Part shown: positions 15,317 through 23,438 of the stretch, one piece after another | Position numbering within the stretch: position 1 is the stretch's first letter | Layout: each line of letters opens with the position of its first letter | DNA from: JAQYVL01 sp964578935 | GTDB taxonomy: Bacteria; Desulfobacterota; Desulfobacteria; Desulfobacterales; SURF-7 | Assembly: GCA_964578935.1 (NCBI GenBank) | Contig: CAZOEW010000013.1 | Span: 1-33,544 of the forward strand | Reading direction: 5' to 3' | DNA: 33,544 nt | Notes under the pieces: model-generated | The model's database searches: none | What the model saw: the letters and a program-made list of their open reading frames with translations, nothing else | Told to the model about the DNA's origin: nothing | Program-made: the position numbers and the translations under genes

Positions 15317-15746
15317 AATGTTTTCCTCCGGATTGATAATAACCAGTTAGATTACGAACAAAATTATGGATTACATGTAACCCGCCCCTCACCAATGTTC
15401 CGCGATCAACGATAGACTCTATTTCCATGAACGGCCCTGACAACCTCAATGACATGAAAGTGCCTGGCGCAGCGCTTAGACTTCACTATTCAAGAGCAAT
15501 ACAATCGATCTCGATATCAAACTTCATCGGCCACGACCCCACCGAAACGAACGTCCGGGCCGGCGGCTGTTTGGGAAAATAGCGTCCGTAGATTCCGAAT
15601 CATTTTAGACAATTGTACAATGGCATCCGGGCTTGTCAAGCAGAATTTAGTTCAACATGGAGTCAACCGGCACAGCACTCAGCATTCCGGCAAAATCGAT
15701 CTTATACTGGACTTTCATTTCAAGACCTCATTTTTTATCAGCAGAA
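15317..15746. other. 430-nt region between mscL and the hydrolase with gene debris
   Basis: No intact gene. It contains a C-terminal RidA-like remnant (15486-15600, minus), an overlapping-palindrome motif ACAATTGTACAA at 15609-15620 that could be an operator, and otherwise unassignable sequence. The minus strand just after the remnant reads as about 20 codons before a stop with no recognisable relative. The region looks like a deletion or insertion scar. Confidence 0.5.
15486..15600 (-). pseudogene. RidA (YjgF/YER057c/UK114) family remnant, C-terminal end only
   Basis: On the minus strand the frame ending in TAG at 15488-15486 reads IYGRYFPKQPPARTFVSV and continues to EIDCIALE before the stop. 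This is the C-terminal signature of RidA-type enamine/imine deaminases: the family motif is close to YGxxFPxxxPARTxV, then VEIDCIA. A TGA stands in frame immediately upstream and the preceding two thirds of the gene (about 90 residues) are absent, so it is a truncated fragment. It sits between mscL and the alpha/beta hydrolase gene, both on the same strand. Confidence 0.8.
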
Positions 15747-16852
15747 TCACGGTATGTTCAGAAACTGCTTTACCGCCGCTGCCGTTCGGACCGGGTCTTC
15801 CTCCTGCGGCACGTGGCCCAGATCATCGAACATCACAAGCCGGCTGCCGGCGATATCACGATGAAAATGATCCGCTTCTTCAGGCGGAATCAGTCGGTCA
15901 CGACCGCCCCACAGGATAAGGGTCGGAACGTTCAACTCTGGAATACGATGGCGCAGCGCGCCGGACGGTGCCTGCTTGAACCGTTCCACCAGCGCACGTC
16001 GATTGCCCTCGCGAACGGTTAAATCAAAGTAGCGATCCACCAGTGCCGGCGTTACCCTGCCGGGGTCGCCATAAACGTTTTGAACGCTCGATTCAATCAG
16101 GCGGCGTGGCNNNNNNNNNNNNNNNNNNNNNNNNNNNNNNNNNNNNNNNNNNNNNNNNNNNNNNNNNNNNNNNNNNNNNNNNNNNNNNNNNNNNNNNNNN
16201 NNNNNNNNNNCCTGCCGGGGTCGCCATAAACGTTTTGAACGCTCGATTCAATCAGGCGGCGTGGCAGGATGTTGGCCACCAATCGGTTTAACACCGGAAT
16301 TTGTGCGATGCGAAAACCGATGGGCACCGAAGCGGACCGGTGATCATATCCGCTGGAATCCACCAGGATCAACTTTGCAACGCGTTCGGGATGCATCAGC
16401 GCGGTGACCCACGACACGTTACCGCCAAACGAGTTGCCGCCCAGCACGCAACGCTGCACGCCGAGCTTGTCCATCACGGCTATTATGAATCGTGCATAGC
16501 TTTCAAGGGTATAGACATTGTCAGGGCTTGGGCCGGTCAGCCCGAAACCCGGCATGTCCATGCTTATCACGCGTCGCTGTGTCTTGAGTTCCTCCACCCA
16601 TCCTTCCCAGGTATGCAGAGACGATGAAGTTCCGTGCAGCAGTACAATAGGCACAGGGTCGCTACGCGGGCCCTCGTCACGCAGGTGCACGCTCATCCCC
16701 GATACCTGCACAAAAACCGATGGCTCCGGTGTCCAGCGCGCCTTGAGCTCCGATACCGGACGGTCCGGCGCCCAGGCCAAAAAGGCAAAAACCCCGATCA
16801 CGACCCCCAGACCAGCCAGAATCCCTGCAACCATCCTGATGAAAATTTTCAT
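15747..16852 (-). CDS. alpha/beta hydrolase with N-terminal membrane anchor (interrupted by an assembly gap)
   Basis: An alpha/beta-hydrolase-fold esterase or lipase-like enzyme. The N terminus has a hydrophobic anchor or signal (residues 5-27). The core shows the oxyanion motif LLHGTSSS (71-78), the nucleophile elbow GGNSFGG (Ser141), an acid site in WGGRDRLIP and the catalytic His in DDLGHVPQEE. As deposited, the frame is broken by 100 N at 16111-16210. The 55 nt on each side are identical; collapsing the two copies and the N run (155 nt) puts both parts in the same frame and yields a continuous protein of 316 residues, a typical family length. The SD AAAGGA precedes the ATG at 16852. Substrate unknown. 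The gene looks GC-rich compared with mltA next to it. Confidence 0.85.
16056..16110. repeat. left copy of a 55-nt exact duplication at an assembly gap
   Basis: These 55 nt are identical to 16211-16265. They encode the same hydrolase residues, so they are contig-end overlap rather than a biological repeat. Confidence 0.95.
16111..16210. other. assembly gap, 100 N
   Basis: Exactly 100 N, a standard placeholder length. The flanks overlap by exactly 55 nt, consistent with two contigs ending at the same k-mer. The true gap length is probably minus 55 nt, meaning nothing is missing. Confidence 0.98.
16211..16265. repeat. right copy of the 55-nt exact duplication
   Basis: Identical to 16056-16110. 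See the gap entry for interpretation. Confidence 0.95.
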
Positions 16853-16933
16853 GATTTCCTTTCAATGACTAGCGTTAAAGCAACATCATGATCTCTGTGG
16901 TTTCGCATGAGATATTGATTGAAAAAGATACCA

Positions 16934-18178
16934 TCACCCTTTTTCAGGGGGATGCAAAACTAAAAAATACAATTTCCCGGGGTTCTTCATGTGACCGGCT
17001 GCAATCTCCGCATACGGACCGTTTCCCCAGAAAAGATCCGCTCTTCCCGCCCCTTTGATCGCGCCCCCGGTATCCTGATTCAAAACAAACCGGCTGAACG
17101 AAATCCATTCCTGTATTTTCCGGTTGCCGTCAACCAGAGGCTTTTCTGATTCCATAAACCCCAGGGCTGCCGCAGGGAAAATACTTCTTTGCAGAGCAAC
17201 TGATCTGCCAGGCGTCACCTTGACGCCAAAGCATCCAAACGGTCCGTCTTCTTCGATCCGGAAAAAAACAAAGCTCGGATTGTAATTTAAAATATCATCC
17301 ACCTCCTCCGGATGATCCTTTAAATATTCACGGATTTTCTGCATGGACATCTCCTCCCGGGATATCTTCTCCTTTCCGATGAGCAGGGTTCCGATGCTTC
17401 TATATGGATGGCCGTTCGAGGCATGATAATGTACATTCAGCGGCATTCCGTCATTGATATAGATTTTTCCGGATCCCTGTATCTCAAGAAAAAACAGATC
17501 CACACGGTCCTTTACCCATGCAAGGGGGGGGGATTTGCCATTTAAATTATTTTTAACAATTTCTCTTCGTTCATAATATGGAACAACTCTATGATCATTG
17601 GTAAACCTTCCAACCAGCGGTTTCTCAACTTTGAACGCAGGATTAAAAAGGGACAGGTCGATAAAAACCAGATCCTCGGGCAGCGAAAACACCGGATATT
17701 GAAATTCAGGGCTCCATTCAAGACTTCCTTCCAGAAGCGGTTCATAATACCCCGTAAACAGCACATCTCCGGTTTCATCATCTCCCACAGACCGGTAGAC
17801 CCTGTAATTGAAAGCGATGAACTCCTTCAAATCATTTCTGGAAGGATTCGATTGAATAAACAACAGAAAACGCTCAAGTGATTCTATCATATGCCTGCAG
17901 TCATATTCGTCTTTTCCAAATCGGAAAATCCGATCCGGAGGAACTTTATTAAGATAGGTTATACTTTGAACAATGCTCTGCTCCAGTCCATCATATCCCA
18001 TGTCATCTGCAAAGTCCGGATAGTCTTTCGGAAAAATTCGTTCGAGAGGGGGTCTTTCAATTATCCGCGGCCGGAAAAGCCCGCATCCGGAAAAGGACAG
18101 CCCGAGGCTGACTGCAATCGTGAAAAGCAAAAATCGCTTCACGAAAACGGAAGAAAAAAAACGCATTAAAATTAACAT
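16934..18178 (-). CDS. mltA: membrane-bound lytic murein transglycosylase A
   Basis: MltA cleaves the beta-1,4 bond between MurNAc and GlcNAc in peptidoglycan, forming 1,6-anhydro-MurNAc, from an outer-membrane anchor. The 414-residue protein starts with a basic, hydrophobic signal and a lipobox LSFSGC (Cys32). It shows FTGYYEPLLEGS, a substrate-groove region with FFLEIQGSGKI, and the C-terminal signature DTGGAIKGAGRADLFWG at 369-385, which carries the catalytic aspartate of the family. The ATG at 18178 is chosen because CAGGCAGGT lies about 6-8 nt upstream; the in-frame TTG 7 codons earlier lacks an SD. It is 81 nt upstream of the hydrolase and may be transcribed with it. The family and the lipoprotein nature are secure. 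Confidence 0.94.
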   Translation of the reverse strand: MLILMRFFSSVFVKRFLLFTIAVSLGLSFSGCGLFRPRIIERPPLERIFPKDYPDFADDMGYDGLEQSIVQSITYLNKVPPDRIFRFGKDEYDCRHMIESLERFLLFIQSNPSRNDLKEFIAFNYRVYRSVGDDETGDVLFTGYYEPLLEGSLEWSPEFQYPVFSLPEDLVFIDLSLFNPAFKVEKPLVGRFTNDHRVVPYYERREIVKNNLNGKSPPLAWVKDRVDLFFLEIQGSGKIYINDGMPLNVHYHASNGHPYRSIGTLLIGKEKISREEMSMQKIREYLKDHPEEVDDILNYNPSFVFFRIEEDGPFGCFGVKVTPGRSVALQRSIFPAAALGFMESEKPLVDGNRKIQEWISFSRFVLNQDTGGAIKGAGRADLFWGNGPYAEIAAGHMKNPGKLYFLVLHPPEKG

Positions 18179-18368
18179 ATTAATACCTGCCTGCAGCAAA
18201 TCGTCATGCCGGAAGACATCCGGACTTTGTTTTTAATGGAATAACATTAGACAAACCTGACATAACCATATTAATTAAAGTGAACACAATAAAAAATCAA
18301 TTCTAATCACTCCGAGAACCTGGAAAACCTGTAACCGGTCTCGTGAGCGAAAGCCAAAGGAGCATCAC

Positions 18369-19151
18369 ATGTCACAACCCCCCGTAATTTTCGAAATCAA
18401 AGAAAACATTGCCATGATAAAGCTGAACCGGCCCGATAACCGCAACAGCATGACCTTCGAAGTCATGAATGCGTTTCGGGATGCTCTCGATAAAATCAAT
18501 AAAAACAAAAATCTGCGATGTATGATCCTCACTGGAAGCGGCTCAACCTTTTGCGCCGGAGCAGATTTTGGCGGCAGTTTTTCGGCAGAGGAAAACCGTC
18601 TTCCAAATGAAACCCTGATGAGTTTTTACAAACCGTTTCTTGAAGTCCGGCAGATTGAAATACCGGTCATTGCGGCAATGAACGGCCATGCCATCGGCGG
18701 AGGACTGGGGCTTGCTCTTGTCTGCGATATCCGGATCGCGGGAAAGGATGCAAAATACGGCGCGACTTTTGCCCGGCTGGGACTGCATTCCGGGATGGCA
18801 ATATCCTACATACTGCCAAGGCTCATCGGTCCACCGGCGGCCTGTGAACTGCTGTTTACCGGCCGCCTGATAAACGGGAAAGAAGCGGCGGAACTGGGTA
18901 TCGCGAATTATGCCGTGGATTCAGACAAGGTACTGGAGAAAGCCTGGGACCTGGCACAGGAAATCGCATCCTGTGCACCCGCAGCAGTCAGAATGATGAA
19001 GGCATCCATTTACAGAGGGCTTGGATGGGATACCGACAGCGCGGCGGAGTTTGAAGCCCACTGCCAGTCACGAACATTTGAAACAGATGACGCCAGAGAA
19101 GGCATCAATGCCCTGCTTGAAAAACGGGAACCCATATTTAAAGGCAAATAA
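18369..19151 (+). CDS. crotonase-fold enoyl-CoA hydratase/isomerase family protein lacking both catalytic glutamates
   Basis: A 260-residue crotonase superfamily member. It has the CoA-binding/oxyanion segments GSGSTFCAGADF at 56-67 and NGHAIGGGLGLALVCDIRIA at 105-124, and the C-terminal pattern EFEAHCQSRTF...DAREGINALLEKREPIFKGK typical of the fold. However, the two glutamates that activate water in enoyl-CoA hydratases are replaced: Gly114 at the first site and Phe134 at the second (my hand alignment to rat hydratase). So simple hydration is unlikely; an isomerase, lyase, thioesterase or dehalogenase-like reaction on an acyl-CoA is possible. AAAGGAG lies 6 nt before the ATG. A small unknown gene begins 13 nt after its stop, so they form an operon with dusB further on. 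Confidence 0.88.
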   Translation: MSQPPVIFEIKENIAMIKLNRPDNRNSMTFEVMNAFRDALDKINKNKNLRCMILTGSGSTFCAGADFGGSFSAEENRLPNETLMSFYKPFLEVRQIEIPVIAAMNGHAIGGGLGLALVCDIRIAGKDAKYGATFARLGLHSGMAISYILPRLIGPPAACELLFTGRLINGKEAAELGIANYAVDSDKVLEKAWDLAQEIASCAPAAVRMMKASIYRGLGWDTDSAAEFEAHCQSRTFETDDAREGINALLEKREPIFKGK

Positions 19152-19164
19152 AGGAACACGAACC

Positions 19165-19509
19165 ATGACCCAGGTGAATGATGTTGTGCTGATCTATTTT
19201 GAAGATAATCCTGTCGGTTTTGCAAGGGTTGAAGATATCTCCCCGGATATGAAAAAGAACTGGTATCATATCAAACTGCTTATGCTTCAGATTCCCCTTC
19301 AAACCGTTACATGGATATTAAAGGATGTTTATATCGAAGGGGCGGAGTTCACGATGAACGGCAATCGAATGCGGATTGAAAAGGTTGTGGCCCCGGAGGA
19401 GCCGGATCAAACCGATCCGGAAGAAACGCATGAAGAAAAAAAAGAGAAACAAAAGCCATCCCGGAAAGGAAAGGTGATCTCCTTCACGGGCAGAAAACCG
19501 AAACAATAA
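19165..19509 (+). CDS. conserved hypothetical protein, 114 aa
   Basis: Not recognised by family name. The first 70 residues form a compact beta-rich domain (VNDVVLIYFEDNPVGFARVEDISPD, then WYHIKLLMLQIPLQ) resembling a small barrel that might bind RNA or protein. The rest is a charged tail rich in Glu, Lys and Pro ending in basic KGKVISFTGRKPKQ. AAAGGAA lies 9 nt before the ATG at 19165; the longer upstream frame overlaps the crotonase gene and is not used. It lies between the crotonase gene (13 nt) and dusB (35 nt) in the same direction, so co-transcription is likely. Confidence 0.72.
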   Translation: MTQVNDVVLIYFEDNPVGFARVEDISPDMKKNWYHIKLLMLQIPLQTVTWILKDVYIEGAEFTMNGNRMRIEKVVAPEEPDQTDPEETHEEKKEKQKPSRKGKVISFTGRKPKQ

Positions 19510-19544
19510 ATAAAACCACCATGATATCTGTTTAACATACCCGC

Positions 19545-20522
19545 ATGAATATCGGAAATATACCATTGGAAAACAATACGATTCTGGCCCCGCTTGCCGG
19601 AATCACCAACCTTCCCTTCCGGCTTCTGGCAAAAGAAGCGGGGTGCGGGCTGGTCTGTTCGGAGATGATCAGCGCGAATGGATTGATTCATCAATCCAGA
19701 AAGACCGTGCAGCTCATGGACAGCACGTCCCGGGAAACGCCGCTGTCGGTCCAGATCTTTGGCTCAAAGCCGGAAGTCATGGCTGAAGCGGCAAAAATAG
19801 TTGAAATGGCCGGCGCGGATATTCTGGACATCAATTTCGGCTGTTCGGTTAAAAAAATTGTAAAAACCGGCGCGGGTGTGAGCCTGATGAGAAACCCCGA
19901 TGTCGCGGAGTCTGTTATCACGGCTGTCCGGAAAGCGGTTCGCATCCCGGTCACGATAAAAATTCGTTCCGGCTGGGACCGTTCCGGCGAACAGGCTCTT
20001 GAGATCGCAAAAATAGCTGAAACATGCGGTGCGGATGCCATTTCCATACATCCCCGCACGGCAACGCAGGGTTTTGGAGGAAGTGCCGACTGGGAATTGA
20101 TCAAAAAAGTCAAAATGCAGGCTTCCATACCGGTTATCGGAAATGGCGATATTGTCTGTGCCGGAGATGCGATACGAATGCTTGAAACAACCGGCTGCGA
20201 CGGCGTTATGGTTGGCAGAGCCGCAATCGGAAACCCCTTGATCTTTTCCCTGATTCTTGCCCGGATCAAAGGAGAGCCTGATCCTTTAATTGATTTTTCT
20301 CAGAGGGTTGAAATGATGAAACACTATATTGACGATTCCATCCAATATATCGGAGAACTCCATGCATGCCGAATCATGAGGAGCCGGCTGGGATGGTTTG
20401 TAAAAGGGTTTCCGCATGCCGCCACGTTCAGGGAATCCATAAAACGCATTTCCACAAGGAAGGAGGCGTTGGATCTGCTATCGCTGTATGAAAATCAGCT
20501 TAAAAAAAAAGAGGTTCTGTAA
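19545..20522 (+). CDS. dusB: tRNA-dihydrouridine synthase, DusB type
   Basis: An FMN enzyme that reduces uridine to dihydrouridine in the D-loop of tRNA using NADPH. The 325-residue protein has the N-terminal LAPLAGITNLPFR motif, the proton-donor cysteine in INFGCSVKKIVKTGAG, FMN-phosphate-binding segments IPVIGNGDI and GCDGVMVGRAAIGNP, and a helical C-terminal RNA-recognition domain. The Dus subgroup is best matched by DusB (formerly NifR3). The ATG at 19545 gives the family N terminus, but the SD is weak. It is followed 2 nt after the stop by a short coupled frame of 37 codons. Confidence 0.94.
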   Translation: MNIGNIPLENNTILAPLAGITNLPFRLLAKEAGCGLVCSEMISANGLIHQSRKTVQLMDSTSRETPLSVQIFGSKPEVMAEAAKIVEMAGADILDINFGCSVKKIVKTGAGVSLMRNPDVAESVITAVRKAVRIPVTIKIRSGWDRSGEQALEIAKIAETCGADAISIHPRTATQGFGGSADWELIKKVKMQASIPVIGNGDIVCAGDAIRMLETTGCDGVMVGRAAIGNPLIFSLILARIKGEPDPLIDFSQRVEMMKHYIDDSIQYIGELHACRIMRSRLGWFVKGFPHAATFRESIKRISTRKEALDLLSLYENQLKKKEVL

Positions 20523-20524
20523 GG

Positions 20525-20638
20525 ATGAAAAAGTCCAATACGTCCGACCAAAAAGCATCAAGGAAAATTTCATTGATATCAGATTGTTATCGAGCTATTC
20601 GTTCATTAATAGAAAATGGGTTAATTTTGCTGCCTTGA
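20525..20638 (+). pseudogene. truncated 37-codon ORF coupled to dusB
   Basis: The dusB stop is followed by AAGG and an ATG (TAAGGATG arrangement), a normal translational coupling junction, but the frame ends after 37 codons. The product begins MKKSNTSDQKAS and contains SDCYRAIRSLIENG, with no recognised domain. It could be a mini-protein or, more likely, the 5' stub of a gene whose rest was deleted. The following 40 nt before the convergent gene hold no continuation. Confidence 0.3.
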
Positions 20639-20674
20639 ACGATGGCGTCAACAAAATTCCGGGCTGCATCTGGA

Positions 20675-21073
20675 TCATATAAATTTAATCTCCTGGGTGG
20701 ACGCCGCGACTACATAGCATCGCTCGCTGTTTGAATCAGGATCTGCCGGTACGACAAACAGCCCCGGGCGTCCGGGTTGGTATCCTGTTGTGGTTCCCAC
20801 AAGAACTTCGCCGTCCTTGAACACCACCCTGATTCGGCGTCCGACCGGAGGATGTTCCGGATCGAATTCGTTTCGTTTATCGCGCTTCGGGTTGCCCGCG
20901 AAGTCCTTCACAAAAAACAACGCTTTCATGTCTTTCGTGCAGATTTCAAGGGGCTTTCCACCGACCGGGGCGTCTGCCGGGAATAAATGAAAAATGTCTT
21001 TCCCCGGGAAGAAGTCGGCTGTCATGCCCTTGATCGTGCTCCCGTCCGTTAACCTTACTACGACTTTGTTCAC
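20675..21073 (-). CDS. hypothetical protein with a duplicated small domain, 132 aa
   Basis: No family name can be given with confidence. The protein is two copies of one motif: residues about 3-34 (VVVRLTDGSTIKGMTADFFPG ... FHLFPAD) and about 80-115 (RIRVVFKDGEVLVGTTTGYQ ... LFVVPAD). The pattern V-x-F/L-x-D-G-x-x-x-x-G-T/M-T and the PAD ending suggest paired small beta barrels. Between them lies KDMKALFFVKDFAGNP. The GTG at 21073 is preferred because AAAGGAGG lies 5-8 nt upstream; an upstream in-frame start would add an unlikely Arg-rich leader overlapping the previous gene. It is 112 nt downstream of the molybdopterin oxidoreductase on the same strand and may be part of that transcript. Confidence 0.75.
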   Translation of the reverse strand: MNKVVVRLTDGSTIKGMTADFFPGKDIFHLFPADAPVGGKPLEICTKDMKALFFVKDFAGNPKRDKRNEFDPEHPPVGRRIRVVFKDGEVLVGTTTGYQPGRPGLFVVPADPDSNSERCYVVAASTQEIKFI

Positions 21074-21185
21074 TGGTTCCTCCTTTCGAGCCGGCGAATC
21101 ACTCCTCGGCCGGCCCATCTGCCGCCATTTTAAATTTGCCGAACAATATTCATAAACAGCGTTTCTCGAATTCAACAAAAAGACA

Positions 21186-23423
21186 TCAGGCCGCCTCAAC
21201 CCGGCAGGGTACAAAGCGATGCAGCGGCGTTCCCATCGGGTCCCGGTGGGTGGTTTTGGTCAGGCGGTTCGCGTTGACGCCGTAAACCTTTCCATCGTAA
21301 ATAAGACCGAAACCGTGCGGAATCAGCACCATGCCCTCACGAACCTGATCCGTGATCTCCAGCTCTCCGACTTCACTGCCTGCCTCGGTGGTCACCCGCA
21401 CCTCCTGACCGTCTTTTAAACTCAAATCCGAGGCATCTTTGGGGCTGAGCGCCACTGTGCAGGCCCGTTTCCCCTTGTTCCATTCCGGATTCCGCATCAG
21501 GGTGTTGGCGTTGTATGCCATATGCCGGCCCGCATTCAGAATCAGAGGAAAACCATCCGGCATTTTCAGATCTTCGATCTCGCCGGCCGCATCGAGCCCC
21601 CTGGCCTGTTCTTCCATCTCCGGGATATAGACTTCGATCCTGCCTGAAGGCGTGGGAAGATTGGCCAGATTGTTATCCGGGTCAACCCTGCCTACCCACA
21701 ATCCCTGGGGAGTATCCAGAAGGGCCTGAAAAATTCTATCTCCCTGATCGATGCCCGACTCAAAGCCTGCCCTGGCTGCATGCTTCTGGAAAGTCCCGGG
21801 AGCCGTCATGAGCATGCCCCACAGGGCAGCCAGCGCGGCGCTGTCATACGTTTGACCCAAGGTTTTGGCCAGCACAAAAGGCATTTTGGACAATGCGCCG
21901 GGTTCTTCTCCGACCCATTCCATCAATTTCATCCCAAAGATCAACCGGTCCCCCCGGGCGGCTGCTTGAACTTCATCCGGAATTTCCGGAACCAGGCCCA
22001 ATCGATCCGCCAGCCGGGTGAAAATCTGAGAGGCTTCCAGACAATGTTCAGAAGGTTCCACAATCGGCCGCCTCATCTGAAAAAAAATATTGGGAAACGT
22101 CCAGGGGAAAAAAGTGCCGTCCCAGGATTCATAATAGGTCCGACAGGGCAGAACATAATGGGCCAGTCGGGCTGTTTCACTCATTACAATCTCATTGACC
22201 ACCAGAAGATCCAACTTTTTGAAAGCTTTCTCATAAGCCGTCGTATCGGGATACGCGCGCAGGGGATTAGATGCACTGACATAAACCGCGCGAAGGCGCT
22301 CCTTGTGATCACAAAGAATCTCCTCGGGCATGACAGCCGGCGGGAAAGAGCCGGCAGCGACAGGAGGCAGATTGGTGGCAACCGTCCGCCATACTTTTGG
22401 ATTACGCTCATCCGCGTGGAAACCCATGGGCATCAGCATCCCCGGTATGACGTTGCCGCCCCGTACACCGAAAATTCCGCAAATGGCCCCCAGGATATTC
22501 ATGAAGTAGGAGTTTAACGTGCTGTGGCGGCCCATGTAAATGCCCAGATCCGGATGCATGCACCAGCGCCTGGTTGTCATCAGGCGGCACAGCTCAACGA
22601 CTTCTTCATAGCCCAGCTGACAGACTTGAATGGCGGATCCGGCGTCAAACCCTTCAAACCACGGACGAACCTTGTCCCAGCCTTCCACATGGTTGCGGAT
22701 ATAATCCTTGTTTTCCCAGCCGTTGCTGAGAATGATGGAAATCATGGCTTTGATCAGAAGAGAGTCGGTTCCGGGACGCACCGGCAGATGAATATCGGCA
22801 ATCGCCGCGGTTTCACTTTTCCGGGGGTCGATCACCACCAGCAGCCGGTCAGGATCTTTGCTGAAGCTTTGGAGTACTTTCGGTGCCTGCGGCATCTGAT
22901 GGCTCATCATTCCGTTCCAGCCCCATCCAACCAGCATCTCAGCAGCATGCTCATCCGGCACCGCCACATTGTATTGCTTCCCCAGCATACGCCCCAAAAC
23001 CCACCAGATACCGCTGAACTCCTGGCCGGCTGATGAATAATAATACTGAGACCCCATGCTCCGCAGCAGGGTCAGCGCGAATGCCACCTCAAAATGCCCC
23101 CCCTGGGCGCTTCCGCCCATGTAGGCCAGAGAACGCGGACCGTACTGATCAACCAGCCCTTGCATCTTATCCGCGATCTCATCCATGGCCTGATCCCAGG
23201 ATATGGGCTCGAATCGATCCCCCACCTTTTTCAGCGGCGTGGTCAGGCGTTCCTTCGGGTATTGATGGTAAATGACATTCAGCCCCTTTCGGCAGGCATA
23301 GCCCTGGCTGCGCAGGTTCTCCTTGTCCGGGCGAACTTTTACCATCCGGTTGTTTTCCACCAGGATTTCAAGCCCGCAGTTCTGAGCGCACAACACACAA
23401 CCGGTTTTATGCCATTTACCCAT
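21186..23423 (-). CDS. molybdopterin-dependent oxidoreductase, DMSO reductase/FDH superfamily
   Basis: A 745-residue catalytic subunit with a bis-MGD cofactor. The N terminus has the [4Fe-4S] ligand set C9-x2-C12-x3-C16 and C44 (GYACRKG), followed by PLKKVGDRFEPISWDQAMDEIA, typical of this superfamily, then pterin-contact stretches such as LLVVIDPRKSETAAIADIHLPVRPGTD. The C-terminal domain (IHLNAGRHMAY-like, with NTLMRNPEWNKG and VREGMVLIPHGFG) is the usual beta barrel. At the position where formate dehydrogenases have Sec/Cys, I see SSAGQEFSG (130-138) with no Cys or Ser in register; Glu135 aligns best by eye. No signal peptide, so cytoplasmic. SD AAAGGAGG. It starts 15 nt after the OYE gene stop, so both are one operon. 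Substrate unknown. Confidence 0.9.
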   Translation of the reverse strand: MGKWHKTGCVLCAQNCGLEILVENNRMVKVRPDKENLRSQGYACRKGLNVIYHQYPKERLTTPLKKVGDRFEPISWDQAMDEIADKMQGLVDQYGPRSLAYMGGSAQGGHFEVAFALTLLRSMGSQYYYSSAGQEFSGIWWVLGRMLGKQYNVAVPDEHAAEMLVGWGWNGMMSHQMPQAPKVLQSFSKDPDRLLVVIDPRKSETAAIADIHLPVRPGTDSLLIKAMISIILSNGWENKDYIRNHVEGWDKVRPWFEGFDAGSAIQVCQLGYEEVVELCRLMTTRRWCMHPDLGIYMGRHSTLNSYFMNILGAICGIFGVRGGNVIPGMLMPMGFHADERNPKVWRTVATNLPPVAAGSFPPAVMPEEILCDHKERLRAVYVSASNPLRAYPDTTAYEKAFKKLDLLVVNEIVMSETARLAHYVLPCRTYYESWDGTFFPWTFPNIFFQMRRPIVEPSEHCLEASQIFTRLADRLGLVPEIPDEVQAAARGDRLIFGMKLMEWVGEEPGALSKMPFVLAKTLGQTYDSAALAALWGMLMTAPGTFQKHAARAGFESGIDQGDRIFQALLDTPQGLWVGRVDPDNNLANLPTPSGRIEVYIPEMEEQARGLDAAGEIEDLKMPDGFPLILNAGRHMAYNANTLMRNPEWNKGKRACTVALSPKDASDLSLKDGQEVRVTTEAGSEVGELEITDQVREGMVLIPHGFGLIYDGKVYGVNANRLTKTTHRDPMGTPLHRFVPCRVEAA

Positions 23424-23438
23424 GGCGCCTCCTTTGAA

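Noticed and set aside
15360..15485. A transposase or integrase remnant on the minus strand (short readable stretch ending near 15410)
   Set aside because: Only about 20-25 codons read through before a stop and no family signature could be recognised.
16056..16265. Tandem 55-bp direct repeat as a real repeat or CRISPR-like unit
   Set aside because: The two copies border a 100-N placeholder and encode the same residues; merging gives an intact gene, so it is an assembly artefact.
21780..22517. A 245-codon plus-strand frame antisense to the molybdopterin gene
   Set aside because: No SD, no domain and a composition typical of reverse-strand shadow frames; the minus-strand gene has all its motifs.
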